From a candidate division Zixibacteria bacterium SM23_81 (lineage in GTDB: Bacteria; SM23-81): a stretch of 64,000 bases of DNA. The notes beneath the pieces are model-generated. The model saw only the letters and a program-made list of their open reading frames with translations, had not been told where the DNA came from and did not search any database. Position numbers and translations under genes: made by a program. Shown here in pieces: positions 53,582 through 62,881 of the stretch (positions are counted from its first letter, which is position 1; every line of letters begins with the position of its first letter). The stretch spans positions 62,001 to 126,000 of the forward strand of contig LJUY01000003.1 in assembly GCA_001304015.1 (NCBI GenBank), in the 5' to 3' direction.

Positions 53582-54592
53582 TCACTCTCGGTCTGAAAGG
53601 GGTTTCGCCAGAACTGCCTCTGAGGGGGTGACAACAGGCTCCTCTCTGGTGGACAAGACCAATTGTCTGGCATCTTCCAAGGCGCCGTCTATTCGATCTG
53701 GCAGGGGGATATGTTTCGCGAATTTCACCAAATCGCACTCCTGGAAAAAGGGCTTGAAGATCCCCACATCTTCTTCGGAAAGAGAGGCTTGCTCCATAGC
53801 CGAGACGAGCTCAGCGGTGGTCAGCTCCATGGTTTGAAGGCGGTATCTCCGGCCGATGTATCGTTTGATCGCCTCGGAGATCTCCGTATAAAACTGTTTG
53901 ATCAACCCCCTCTGGATCAAATTCAGAGAGGCGATGCGATCCAGCTCTTCTAGGGCAATCTCATGGGCTGGCCGTGGAGGACCCTGGTACTCGATGGTGC
54001 TCAGAGCTTGGCGTAACCTGCGTTTGCGAAGATATAGAAGTAGGGCCGTGCCAACGGCAAGCAAGATGAGGCCCCCTATGAGCCAGGATAGAAAAGGACG
54101 CGCTCCGGGCAGTTTCACCGGGGGCTTGATATCCTTAATATCCCCGTTCTGGTCGGGATTGAGGCTGGCCACGGCGATGGGCATCCTCGACGTGCTCAGG
54201 GTGTCGATGTGGCCAGAAGAGTCCACAGCGACGATCTCCACCGCAGGAATGTCCAGCTCACCTGTCTGAAAGGTGGTCAGCAACAAGCGGATTTCGCTCT
54301 GAAGCTGGCCGTCTTGCAGCTCCTCCTGGGGCATCACCTGATAGTCGCGGACCTCGAATGCGCCCAGATTGGTCCCCGGCGGAGTGGCCTGAAAGGTCAC
54401 TTCTGGAGCATGGATGACGGTGAGCGTGTAGGTGATCACGTCTCCTATATGGACTGTATCCGGGTCCACGGAGGCTTGGATGGAGATCTCGTCTTTTTGA
54501 GCCCAGCTCGGGAAGGATAGAATCACCAGAATGAGTCCCAAAGCACCGAGGTTCCACTGAGACAATCGGTGTATCTGGAAGTGCCCTTTCAT
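53582..54592 (-). CDS. BatD-like membrane protein (second copy in operon)
   Basis: A 336-residue protein with a signal peptide (ending FPSWAQ), a beta-rich domain (IQASVDPDTVHIGDVITYTL), one membrane helix (residues 169-188) and a basic, helical cytoplasmic part. The first domain resembles the opening repeat of BatD at 48830, and the tail (FYTEISEAIKRYIGRRYRLQ) resembles the DUF4381-type region common in Bat loci. It overlaps the DUF4340 stop by 4 nt. A short second BatD-like member is common in this neighbourhood of the FCB group. Confidence 0.7.
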   Translation of the reverse strand: MKGHFQIHRLSQWNLGALGLILVILSFPSWAQKDEISIQASVDPDTVHIGDVITYTLTVIHAPEVTFQATPPGTNLGAFEVRDYQVMPQEELQDGQLQSEIRLLLTTFQTGELDIPAVEIVAVDSSGHIDTLSTSRMPIAVASLNPDQNGDIKDIKPPVKLPGARPFLSWLIGGLILLAVGTALLLYLRKRRLRQALSTIEYQGPPRPAHEIALEELDRIASLNLIQRGLIKQFYTEISEAIKRYIGRRYRLQTMELTTAELVSAMEQASLSEEDVGIFKPFFQECDLVKFAKHIPLPDRIDGALEDARQLVLSTREEPVVTPSEAVLAKPLSDRE

Positions 54593-55941
54593 TCCACTGG
54601 CGCCTCTAGCTCTACCAGGTCCTTTAATTCGGGAGACAATGTGGCCACAATCCTCTCGGCCACCAGAGCGATGGGGGCTCCGGTTTCATCGCAGGCATAG
54701 ACCTGCTCTCGCTCGTCTTTGCCGATGCGCAGAGCCGCCAGATCACTACCCTGACTTTTGAGAATTGCCTCAAAGCGTGGCTTGGAGAGGCCATATCTGG
54801 CCAGATCGCGGGGATCCTCCTCCACGAAGCTTTCTGCCTTAATGCTGGATAAGGAGGACAAGATGCTCTCCACCTTCCAAGTCTTGGCGGCCGAGGATTC
54901 CGGGGCGACCATCTGCCATTGGCCAGAAGTATCTTTCGTGCAGATAATGGTCTGATCGAGAGACCTTAATTCTAGCCGATCTACTTCATCCCTATCGAAC
55001 TGCAGCACCTGCTTGTTTCGTAGTTCGAAGGCGCTTTTATCCAGGTCTTGGACAAGATTGGATGGGATTAAAAAAACAGGACTTCGAGATTGGTCTTGCG
55101 CATACCGCTGTTCCTCTTTCTCCTTGCCGATGAGGAGTTTTTTCTGAGCCGCATCGGCCCCCAGAGTGAGGGTGATGGTCAATGCAGGCTTATGCAGCCC
55201 GTATTCGGTAAGACTTCCCGGTTGTTCCTCAACGAAAGACTCAACCCTGGCGCCCTTCAGCCGACGCAGCAGCGCCTCGATGCTCGAGTCGTCACCCCGA
55301 GTCTGGAAGGGTTTTTCCATTGTCCACCCTTCCGGGGATCTACGGACTTTGGTGATCTCACCACCTCTTTGTAGTTCCAGCTCGTTGACCTGCGAGTCTT
55401 CAAAGAAGAGCACTCGCCTGTCTCGCAGATCGAACAGGTCTTTCTGAGCCTGCGTCAACAGGGCAACCTGTGTCAGAAAGATTCGCTCCTCTGGGTCCCT
55501 TTGAGAATAGACAAAGGAACGAGTTGGATTTCGGTCACCCAACCGGAGGCTTTCCCGGAGGCCGCCTGCGTATTCCAGTTCCACGGTCACCTGGGGAGAT
55601 TGCAGACCGAAATCAGACAAATTGTCAGCAGTTTCGGCCACCACACGCTCGATCTGAGCCCTCTCTAGGTTATCGATGATCCCTTGAATGGCGGATTCAT
55701 CCGCCCGTGCCCGCACAGGATGGATGATCTGCCAGCCGTCTTGGGCCCTTTGGAAGGAGATGATTTCCTCAGGGCGTTTTAGGACCAGCTGTTGCACATC
55801 CTCCTTGTCGAAGATAAGCACCTTCTTGGCCATTTCCGCTGTTTGTTCCCGTTTCGCTCCACCCTTGATCTCATAGATGTACACAAAGGCGGCCAGGGTC
55901 ATCAGCACCAATGTCCATATGATCGTGCCCTTAAACCTCAT
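54589..55941 (-). CDS. DUF4340 domain protein with three internal repeats
   Basis: A 450-residue protein with one N-terminal helix (residues 7-25). The periplasmic part has three repeats, each with a strand pair, then a GW or GQW turn (DGWQIIHP, EGWTMEKP, GQWQMVAP) and an amphipathic helix ending in a VE-SF or IERVV block, roughly residues 45-100, 186-240 and 315-375. DUF4340 is found between GldG-like and BatD-like genes. Function unknown; likely a partner of the ABC module. Confidence 0.78.
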   Translation of the reverse strand: MRFKGTIIWTLVLMTLAAFVYIYEIKGGAKREQTAEMAKKVLIFDKEDVQQLVLKRPEEIISFQRAQDGWQIIHPVRARADESAIQGIIDNLERAQIERVVAETADNLSDFGLQSPQVTVELEYAGGLRESLRLGDRNPTRSFVYSQRDPEERIFLTQVALLTQAQKDLFDLRDRRVLFFEDSQVNELELQRGGEITKVRRSPEGWTMEKPFQTRGDDSSIEALLRRLKGARVESFVEEQPGSLTEYGLHKPALTITLTLGADAAQKKLLIGKEKEEQRYAQDQSRSPVFLIPSNLVQDLDKSAFELRNKQVLQFDRDEVDRLELRSLDQTIICTKDTSGQWQMVAPESSAAKTWKVESILSSLSSIKAESFVEEDPRDLARYGLSKPRFEAILKSQGSDLAALRIGKDEREQVYACDETGAPIALVAERIVATLSPELKDLVELEAPVE

Positions 55942-55968
55942 ACCGTGACCCTCCCTCTCTATGGGTTT

Positions 55969-57315
55969 TCATCTGCGGCGCAACCACACCATGGTGCCCA
56001 GGACTAAAACGGCCAGGGGCATCAGGATCACGGAGATGTAGAAGATCATCTTGGACTGTCGGGGTGTCAGGCTCACCCGGCGATCTTCCACATCCTTGGG
56101 ACGTATGGAGATGAGGTCCTCCTCCTCGGCTAGCCAGCTGATGGCGTTCATAAACAGATCGCCATTGCCGGAGAACGTGAAATAGGCGTTGCTGGCGAAA
56201 TCGGAGTCTCCCAAAACCACCAGCCTAGTTTTGCCCTGGGAGACAGTGGTGTCCGCAATCTCCTCCTGATCGACCACGGCGGCGATGGTAACCGGTCCTT
56301 CCAGATCCTTGTCTTGGTCGAACAGAACCTTGCTGCTCGACAGCTCCGTTTCTCCCCAACTGTTAGGGCCGGTTTTCAAGAGGGATTGGACCTGCATTCC
56401 CTCTGGGGGAGAGGAACTTGGGGTAATGGAGCGAGCCATGGGAAAGAAGGTCATGATGTTGAACTTCTCGGTAATAGCGTGAGGTTCATAGCTGGTGACC
56501 AGCGGCATGGCGGGACCGGTACCGAAGAGGCGGCCCACTCCGCTGGCATCGATGACCAAATTTTGGCCTACGTTCAGACCCCATTTAGCCAGAAATGAAC
56601 TCAGGTGCGCCGCCGGCGAAGGATCGACCATGGCCAACAGTTTTCCCCCCCGACCCAGATACGCTTCCATAGATTCCAATTCCCCGGGGAGGGGCTCTTT
56701 CTGCGGCCCCGCTATCAGCAGGACGGCACAATCCTGCGGTACCTCTTCCTGGAGGGCCAGCACGAGTTCTTTGACCTGATAGTTCTCGTTTTCCAGCGCT
56801 TCCTTGGCCACGCTAAAGCCCGTGGGTTCGGCGGAATCGATCATCTTTTCTCCATGGCCTTGCAAGACGTAGATCACTTTTTTGCCCTCGCGGGTGACTT
56901 TGAGAATGGCGTTGGTAAGATCTTGCTCCAGGATGGTGTCGATCTTCTCCTCTTTATCCCCGCTTTCGACCACAATTGTTCCGTATTGGGTGATGCCATA
57001 GCGTTTGGTGATGCCCGGCTCCTTGTCGGGATCGATGAACCGGAAGATCACATGTTTGCTCCCATAAGTATATTCGGAGAGGAGGTCACGGAGAAGTTTG
57101 TTTTCGCCCTTGAAGAATGCGCTGACGGTGACGTCCCGTTGTAAGCTCTTCAGAAGCTTAACGGTGTGATCGGAGAGGCTGAAGCGATTGCCTGCAGTGG
57201 TGTCGAATCGGCCATGATGGCGGTTTCCCAAAAAGTTGAACAGGATCAACAACGCCAGGACGATGAGGACCATGGCCAGGGCATTGAGCCCAAATTTGGT
57301 GGATCGTTTCTTCAT
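55969..57315 (-). CDS. GldG-family ABC auxiliary protein
   Basis: A 448-residue protein with an N-terminal helix (residues 10-27), a large periplasmic part with the GldG/DUF4350-like pattern (GRFDTTAGNRFSLSDHTVKL, IDPDKEPGITKRYGI, VIYVLQGHGEKMI) and a C-terminal helix. GldG works with the ATPase GldA and permease GldF in gliding and secretion, or in a related unknown ABC complex. The frame opens at 57354, but ATG 57315 has AGGAG 4 nt before it. Confidence 0.8.
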   Translation of the reverse strand: MKKRSTKFGLNALAMVLIVLALLILFNFLGNRHHGRFDTTAGNRFSLSDHTVKLLKSLQRDVTVSAFFKGENKLLRDLLSEYTYGSKHVIFRFIDPDKEPGITKRYGITQYGTIVVESGDKEEKIDTILEQDLTNAILKVTREGKKVIYVLQGHGEKMIDSAEPTGFSVAKEALENENYQVKELVLALQEEVPQDCAVLLIAGPQKEPLPGELESMEAYLGRGGKLLAMVDPSPAAHLSSFLAKWGLNVGQNLVIDASGVGRLFGTGPAMPLVTSYEPHAITEKFNIMTFFPMARSITPSSSPPEGMQVQSLLKTGPNSWGETELSSSKVLFDQDKDLEGPVTIAAVVDQEEIADTTVSQGKTRLVVLGDSDFASNAYFTFSGNGDLFMNAISWLAEEEDLISIRPKDVEDRRVSLTPRQSKMIFYISVILMPLAVLVLGTMVWLRRR

Positions 57316-57387
57316 GGTTCTCCTTAATCCCGTTTGAGAATTGGGCATTTTCATGCTCCTTTAAGGTTTTTCCTCTCTCGGTCATGC

Positions 57388-58167
57388 TTATCTCCAGCGG
57401 CTGGATTCCAATGAACGATACGTCAAGTAGAGACCGAAGAAGATAAAGCTGAGGTAGAAGACGATATCCCTAGTGTCGATGACGCCCTTGGCGAAATCGT
57501 CGAAGTGCTCAAATATGGAAAGATAGGACAAGATTCTGCCCAGGCCCGGACCGACGAAATTCGACAGCCACCCGATAGCCCAAAGGAGAAGAAAAACGCC
57601 AAATCCGATGACGGCGGCGATGATCTGATTCTCAGTAAGGGTGGAGATCAGTAGACCCAACGACAGAAAACCAGCTCCCATGAGCAGGACGCCCATATAG
57701 CCGGCTATGACTGGTCCCACTTCCGGATTGCCATAGAGGAAGAAAAAGGCCTGATGCACCATGGTGAGCAGGATCATGATCACGTACAGGGCCAGGGCGG
57801 CTAGATACTTGCCCAGAATGGTCTCCACTTTGGTGATGGGCGAGGTGTACAGCAGCTCGATGGTGCCGGAGCTTTTCTCCTCGGAGAAGAGCCTCATGGT
57901 GATCATGGGCAGCATGAAGATCAGGATAACGCTGAGGTTCTGGAACAGGGGACGGATGGCCAGCTCGTTGACGTTCAACTTGGGCATGGGCATTCGGTAC
58001 ATCTGGGCCTGAAAGGCAGCCCTCATGGAGAAGTCCACGAAACTGGAGAGAATGCCATAGAAGAAGTACCCGGAGATGAGCAAAAAGACGACCATGACTG
58101 CGTAGGCGATGGGAGAGGTGAAGTAGGTGCGCATCTCTTTCTGGAATAGGGCCGATACATTTTTCAT
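57388..58167 (-). CDS. ABC transporter permease (GldF-like)
   Basis: A 259-residue integral membrane protein with six helices. SALFQKEMRTYFTSPIAYAVM and the conserved EEKSSGTIELLYTSPI are typical of ABC-2 permeases of the GldF/NosY kind. It overlaps the ATPase gene stop by 4 nt (ATGA), so translation is coupled. Upstream in-frame sequence to 58257 is inside the ATPase gene and not used. Confidence 0.86.
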   Translation of the reverse strand: MKNVSALFQKEMRTYFTSPIAYAVMVVFLLISGYFFYGILSSFVDFSMRAAFQAQMYRMPMPKLNVNELAIRPLFQNLSVILIFMLPMITMRLFSEEKSSGTIELLYTSPITKVETILGKYLAALALYVIMILLTMVHQAFFFLYGNPEVGPVIAGYMGVLLMGAGFLSLGLLISTLTENQIIAAVIGFGVFLLLWAIGWLSNFVGPGLGRILSYLSIFEHFDDFAKGVIDTRDIVFYLSFIFFGLYLTYRSLESSRWR

Positions 58168-59117
58168 CGCGCGTCTACCTCCTCCTCTTTGGTGGTGAGA
58201 TGCAGGAAGATCTCCTCCAAGCTCATGCCCACAGGCCGCATCTCCAGAAGGCCCCATCCCCCGCGAATAATGGTCGCGGCAAGCTCCTTTCGAACGTCTC
58301 TGTTTAGTTCACTTTCCACGAGGAAGCCGCTTCGCCCCTGTCGAGTGCTGCCCTCCAGAGTGACCTGGGTGATGCCTGCCAGATTCTCGATCTTCTGCGC
58401 CACCTCTTGAGCTGGTCCCTCCACATCCAGGAACAGCCTTTCGGCGCCCTTCAGTTGGCTGGTGAGATTCTCGGGGGTGTCTTCGGCTACCACCAGGCCC
58501 TCGTTGATGATTACCACGCGTTGGCAGACCTGACTTACCTCAGGCAGGATGTGAGAACTCAGGATAACGGTGTGTTTGCCGCCCAGATTCTTGACCAGCT
58601 CTCGAACCTCGATGATCTGTTTGGGGTCCAAGCCGATGGTGGGCTCATCCAGGATGATGATCTCGGGATCATGAACCAAAGCCTGGGCCAGGCCCACTCG
58701 CTGCTTATATCCCTTGGAAAGCTTCCCTATCAATGTGTCTCTCACGTCTTCGATGTGACATAAGTCCGTGATCTCCTGAACCTTTTTCTTTCTGTCATAA
58801 CCATCTACGCCCTTGATTTTAGAGACGAAATCCAAATATTGGGTGACGGTCATGTCGTTGTAAAGAGGTGGATTCTCTGGAAGATAGCCGATACGACGGC
58901 GGACTTCCAGAGAGTCCTCGAAGACATCGAATCCCGCCACCCGAGCCGAGCCCTCTGTGGCCGGCATGTAGCAGGTCAGAATCCGTATGGTGGTGGTCTT
59001 ACCGGCGGCGTTGGGGCCCAGCAACCCGAGTATTTCTCCCTTTTGCACCCGGAAGGTGACCTGAGATATGGCCATCTTGGGACCGTAATACTTGGTGAGA
59101 CCTTTTACCTCAATCAA
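58164..59117 (-). CDS. ABC transporter ATP-binding protein (GldA-like)
   Basis: A 317-residue ATPase. Walker A is LLGPNAAGKTTT, the signature LSKGYKQRVGLAQAL and Walker B IIILDEPT. The first Walker A Gly-Ser pair is Asn-Ala in place of Gly-Ser, as in many ABC-2 members. With the permease and GldG-like protein it forms an ABC-2 module. The extra C-terminal 90 residues are also usual for GldA/NosF-type subunits. Confidence 0.9.
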   Translation of the reverse strand: MIEVKGLTKYYGPKMAISQVTFRVQKGEILGLLGPNAAGKTTTIRILTCYMPATEGSARVAGFDVFEDSLEVRRRIGYLPENPPLYNDMTVTQYLDFVSKIKGVDGYDRKKKVQEITDLCHIEDVRDTLIGKLSKGYKQRVGLAQALVHDPEIIILDEPTIGLDPKQIIEVRELVKNLGGKHTVILSSHILPEVSQVCQRVVIINEGLVVAEDTPENLTSQLKGAERLFLDVEGPAQEVAQKIENLAGITQVTLEGSTRQGRSGFLVESELNRDVRKELAATIIRGGWGLLEMRPVGMSLEEIFLHLTTKEEEVDAR

Positions 59118-59146
59118 TATTGTTCCTCCTTGTTTTAGTCAGCTTG

Positions 59147-60034
59147 TTATCTGAATTTCTTGGCCCGCATCTTGAAAAACTGTATCAGCGGAGCTAAATA
59201 GGGCTCTTCTGTCATGTCCAGAGTAATGGTCACCGAGTCCACGTTCATAGCAGCAAACCGCCTGGTTCTCTCTTCGGCCAACTGAGAAGTCATCGTGGCG
59301 AAGCTCTGGCGGAAGGAACGGTCCGAAGTATCCTGCAGGATCTGTTCCCCCGTTTCGGCATCTTCTAATTCCAGGTATCCCACTTCGGGCAGCGACAGTT
59401 CCCGTGGGTCGGTGATGAGAATGGCCGCCAGATCATGGCGTTTGTTGACCACTCGCAGGGCACGCTCATACCCGCTGCTTAAAAAATCGGAGATCAGAAA
59501 AACCACAGCTTTTCGCCGAGTAAGCCTGTTGAGATACTCCAAGGCGGCGGCGATGTCAGTGCCCCGACTTTGAGGACGACAATAGAGGAGCTCTCGAATG
59601 ACTCTCAGGACATGCTTGCTGCCCTTTTTGGGAGCCACGAATCTCTCCACTTGGTCGGTGAAGATAATCAGACCTACTCGGTCGTTGTTCTTGATGGCCG
59701 AAAAGGCTAAAAGGGCACAGATTTCGGCGGCGATTTCCCTTTTTGTCTTACGGCAGGTTCCGAATTCACCCGAAGCGCTGGCGTCTACCATGAGCATCAC
59801 CGTCAGCTCTCGCTCCTCCACAAATTTCTTGACGAAGGGGCGGCCCATGCGAGCAGTGACATTCCAGTCGATGGTACGAACGCTATCGCCTCGTTGGTAC
59901 TCACGAACCTCAGAGAACTCCATGCCGCGTCCTTTAAACACGCTATGGTATTCGCCGGAGAAGACATCGTTGACCAAATTTCTGGTTTGGATCTCGATAC
60001 GACGGATTTTCTTTAAGATCTCCTTGGGCAACAT
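59147..60034 (-). CDS. DUF58 domain protein
   Basis: A 295-residue cytoplasmic protein with the DUF58/VWA-like core. GRGMEFSEVREYQRGDSVR, then DWNVTARMGRPFVKKF, matches the family. A MIDAS-like DASASGEFG occurs at about residues 88-96. DUF58 proteins are paired with MoxR ATPases and Bat proteins. It lies 1 nt after moxR. Confidence 0.9.
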   Translation of the reverse strand: MLPKEILKKIRRIEIQTRNLVNDVFSGEYHSVFKGRGMEFSEVREYQRGDSVRTIDWNVTARMGRPFVKKFVEERELTVMLMVDASASGEFGTCRKTKREIAAEICALLAFSAIKNNDRVGLIIFTDQVERFVAPKKGSKHVLRVIRELLYCRPQSRGTDIAAALEYLNRLTRRKAVVFLISDFLSSGYERALRVVNKRHDLAAILITDPRELSLPEVGYLELEDAETGEQILQDTSDRSFRQSFATMTSQLAEERTRRFAAMNVDSVTITLDMTEEPYLAPLIQFFKMRAKKFR

Positions 60035-60035
60035 C

Positions 60036-61025
60036 TCAGGGAACCTCTATCTTGTCCAGGATCTTCTGCACCACCTGTTCCGAAGTGATCTCCTCTGCCT
60101 CCGCCTCGTAGGTGATGATAATCCGATGACGTAATATATCCATGGCGATGGATTTGACATCTTCCGGGGTCACGTATCCCCGACGACGCAAGAGGGCATG
60201 AGCCCGGGAGGCGATGGTCAGATAAATAGAAGCTCGTGGGGAAGCCCCATACTCGATAAGACCGCTAAGTTCATCCAGCCCATATTCCTCTGGGCGGCGA
60301 GAGGCGAAGACGATGTCCACGATATAGTTCTTGATTTTTTCGTCCACATAAATCTCATTGACCAGAGCGCGCGCGGCGAGGATTTGGTCGGGGGCAATCG
60401 CCGGTTGAGCCACGGGCACCTGCCCTGTGGTCATCCGATCCATAATCTCCCGTTCCTCTTTTTTATCTGGGTAGGTGATGTGCAGCTTTAACATAAATCG
60501 GTCTACCTGCGCTTCGGGAAGGGGATAGGTGCCCTCCTGTTCGATGGGGTTTTGGGTGGCCATCACCAAAAAGGGCTCGTCTAAGGGGTAAGAGTGATCC
60601 CCGATGGTCACTTGGCGCTCCTGCATGGCCTCCAGAAGGGCGCTCTGGACTTTCGCCGGAGCTCGGTTAATCTCGTCTGCCAGAATCAGATTGGCAAAGA
60701 TAGGTCCTTTTTTAGGAAGGAATTCTCCTGTCTTTTGGTTGTAGATCATGGTGCCCAAAAGGTCGGCGGGAAGCAAATCCGGCGTGAACTGGAGACGCCG
60801 GAATGAGGTCTGGATTGTATCGGCCAAGGTTTTGACAGCCATGGTTTTGGCCAGACCGGGAACTCCCTCTAGAAGAATGTGGCCATTGGCCAGCAGGCCT
60901 ATAAGCAGCCTTTCCACCATGTACTGTTGCCCGACGATCACCTTGCGGATCTCAGCCAGAATTCCGTCCACAAAGGCGCTCTCGGCCTTGATTTTCTCGT
61001 TGAGTGCCAAGATATCCTGGTGCAT
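60036..61025 (-). CDS. MoxR family AAA ATPase
   Basis: A 329-residue chaperone-like AAA+ ATPase, family MoxR. Walker A is EGVPGLAKT, Walker B LILADEINRAP, with the sensor ATQNPIEQEGTYPLPEAQ and Arg finger region DRFMLKL. MoxR proteins mature or regulate the VWA-domain partners coded in the same operon. First gene of the Bat operon; a GAGAGGAAA ribosome site lies just before its ATG. Confidence 0.93.
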   Translation of the reverse strand: MHQDILALNEKIKAESAFVDGILAEIRKVIVGQQYMVERLLIGLLANGHILLEGVPGLAKTMAVKTLADTIQTSFRRLQFTPDLLPADLLGTMIYNQKTGEFLPKKGPIFANLILADEINRAPAKVQSALLEAMQERQVTIGDHSYPLDEPFLVMATQNPIEQEGTYPLPEAQVDRFMLKLHITYPDKKEEREIMDRMTTGQVPVAQPAIAPDQILAARALVNEIYVDEKIKNYIVDIVFASRRPEEYGLDELSGLIEYGASPRASIYLTIASRAHALLRRRGYVTPEDVKSIAMDILRHRIIITYEAEAEEITSEQVVQKILDKIEVP

Positions 61026-61451
61026 TTTCCTCTCCTCTGCTGCAATGAACTGATTATCTCATAGCATGGCGATCGAATCTTTTTTTTTGACGCCAGTCAT
61101 GCTCCGTGCGTTGCCTGAAATTTCTCGAGGGTTTGGGAAAAGGCGGGGTGGAACAGTAGATATTAGACAAGAGCATGTTCTCAGGAGGTGGCGCCCCTTT
61201 TGAACAGTCTTGTTGCGGAAATTTCACCAGAAATGTGCAATCCGTAAAAAGTTCTTCGATAATGACTTATACTTGCATGGATTTAAGCAAGGAGATTTTA
61301 AATAAATACATACATTTAGCTCCAAAATCAAGGACTTTTTGGAATTCTGCCAGATACATGACTTCTTTCCGAAAAGACTTGACATTTCCCTACTTTTTTA
61401 ATAATATAAAAATAGATATGCTTCCGTATTCCACAAGGAGGTTTTGAACCC
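61026..61451. other. divergent spacer between Bat operon and Rrf2 gene
   Basis: No gene: the open frame over 61175-61447 runs through the Rrf2 promoter and its ribosome site and has no homology. No clear minus-strand promoter for moxR could be found. AT-rich in its right half. Confidence 0.5.
61379..61407 (+). promoter_or_regulatory. sigma70-like promoter for Rrf2 regulator
   Basis: TTGACA (61379-61384), a 17-nt spacer and TAATAT (61402-61407), followed by an AAGGAGG ribosome site and ATG 61452. The leader is only about 35 nt. Confidence 0.7.
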
Positions 61452-61886
61452 ATGCGTTTATCAACTCGGGGAAGATATGCCGCCAGGGCTATGTACGAGC
61501 TCGCTCTACATCGCCAAAACGGGCCGGTTTCGCTGCGCACCATTTCGGCCAGACAGGAGATTTCGGAGAAGTACTTGGAACAGCTTTTTCTCAAACTGAG
61601 AAGAAAGGGTCTTATCCGGAGCGTGCGGGGACCTGGAGGTGGCTATCTCCTGGGTAAAGATGCCGGGAAGATCACATTGGGAGAGATTCTAAAGGCCGTG
61701 GAGGGACCTCTTATGCCAGTTTTCTGCATCGACGATCCCCCGGGCAAGAGGTGCCATCGATCTGAGGATTGCAGGATGCGCGAATTCTGGCAGGAGCTGG
61801 GGCGAAAGATTTTGGAATGCTTAGATTCCCAAACTCTTGAGGACCTGTGTTGCCAATCGGGCAACGCCTGTGCTAAAGAAAGTTAG
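61452..61886 (+). CDS. Rrf2-family transcriptional regulator
   Basis: A 144-residue winged-helix regulator with an N-terminal helix-turn-helix (MRLSTRGRYAARAMYEL, EISEKYLEQLFLKLRRKGLI, then RGPGGGYLL). Three Cys, C92, C101 and C107, sit in VFCIDDPPGKRCHRSEDCR, an arrangement like the Fe-S-binding loop of IscR, but spaced C-x8-C-x5-C rather than C-x5-C-x5-C. It is followed by the Fe-S enzyme gene nadA at a distance of 69 nt to the chosen start, so Fe-S-sensitive control is possible. Its own promoter is strong and it may regulate itself. Confidence 0.9.
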   Translation: MRLSTRGRYAARAMYELALHRQNGPVSLRTISARQEISEKYLEQLFLKLRRKGLIRSVRGPGGGYLLGKDAGKITLGEILKAVEGPLMPVFCIDDPPGKRCHRSEDCRMREFWQELGRKILECLDSQTLEDLCCQSGNACAKES

Positions 61887-61955
61887 CCTGATCCTGTGAT
61901 CTTCATTTCTGCTTTCTTTTCCAGAATCCAGATGAACTTTAAGAGGCTTGCCTTG

Positions 61956-62876
61956 ATGTCCAGCCATGAGATCGTGCGACAGATCGCCCACTGGAAGGAA
62001 AAAAGAGGGGCTGTGATTCTGGCCCATAACTATCAGCCTGGCGAGATTCAGGACATCGCCGATTTCCTAGGCGATTCCCTGGCTCTCAGCCGTCAGGCAG
62101 CCGAGGAACCAGCCCAGGTTATCGTCTTCTGTGGGGTCCGATTCATGGCCGAGAGCGCTAAGATCCTCTCCCCAGACAAAACGGTTTTGCTTCCCAGAAG
62201 AGACGTAGGCTGCCCTCTGGCAGACACCATCACCGCTGACCAGGTGCGTCAGCTGAAAGAAGCTCACCCCCAAGCGGCCGTGGTCTGTTACGTCAACTCA
62301 TCGGCGGAAGTTAAGGCAGAAAGCGATGTCTGTTGCACTTCCTCTAATGCCCTCCAAGTGGTGGATGGGGTGGAGGCGCAGGAAATCATCTTCGTTCCCG
62401 ATAAAAACTTGGGACACTATGTCTCTCGATTCACCAAGAAAAAGGTGATTATCTGGGACGGATTCTGCTACGTCCATCACAGGATTCGAGCCGAAGAACT
62501 TCAACGGGCGAAGAAGGCTCATCCCCAGGCAGTAGTCCTGGTTCATCCTGAGTGTCGTCCAGAAGTCATCGACCTGGCGGACCACGTCTTGAGCACCGAC
62601 GGAATGCTCCGGTTTGCTCAGGGCTCCGAGGTGGGGGAATTCATTATCGGAACTGAGGTTGGGCTTATTTATCGCCTGCAAAAGGAAAATCCGGGCCAAA
62701 GATTCTTCGCGGCGGGAAATGCGATGGTATGCGTCAACATGAAGAAGATACATCTGGAAGATGTGCTGTTATCTCTGCAACGGGACCAATTTTCCATCAC
62801 TATCTCAGAAGAAATTCGCACGCGAGCACAGGCGGCCCTTAGCCGCATGCTGCAGTACGTTACTCCTCAGGTGTAG
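61956..62876 (+). CDS. nadA: quinolinate synthase
   Basis: A 306-residue oxygen-sensitive enzyme that joins iminoaspartate and dihydroxyacetone phosphate into quinolinate, the first ring step of NAD synthesis. Motifs: ILAHNYQPGEIQDIADFLGD, CYVNSSAEVKA, DVCCTSSNA, HPEC and CVNMKKI. Probable Fe-S ligands are Cys111, Cys200 and Cys259. nadB and nadC are not in the window. The frame is open to 61896; ATG 61956 has AGAGG at 9 nt and gives a normal start (MSSHEIVRQIAHWKEK). larE follows 5 nt after its stop. Confidence 0.93.
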   Translation: MSSHEIVRQIAHWKEKRGAVILAHNYQPGEIQDIADFLGDSLALSRQAAEEPAQVIVFCGVRFMAESAKILSPDKTVLLPRRDVGCPLADTITADQVRQLKEAHPQAAVVCYVNSSAEVKAESDVCCTSSNALQVVDGVEAQEIIFVPDKNLGHYVSRFTKKKVIIWDGFCYVHHRIRAEELQRAKKAHPQAVVLVHPECRPEVIDLADHVLSTDGMLRFAQGSEVGEFIIGTEVGLIYRLQKENPGQRFFAAGNAMVCVNMKKIHLEDVLLSLQRDQFSITISEEIRTRAQAALSRMLQYVTPQV

Positions 62877-62881
62877 CCGAG

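Noticed and set aside
61175-61447. 90-codon open frame between moxR and the Rrf2 gene
   Set aside because: It covers the Rrf2 promoter and ribosome site, with no homology.
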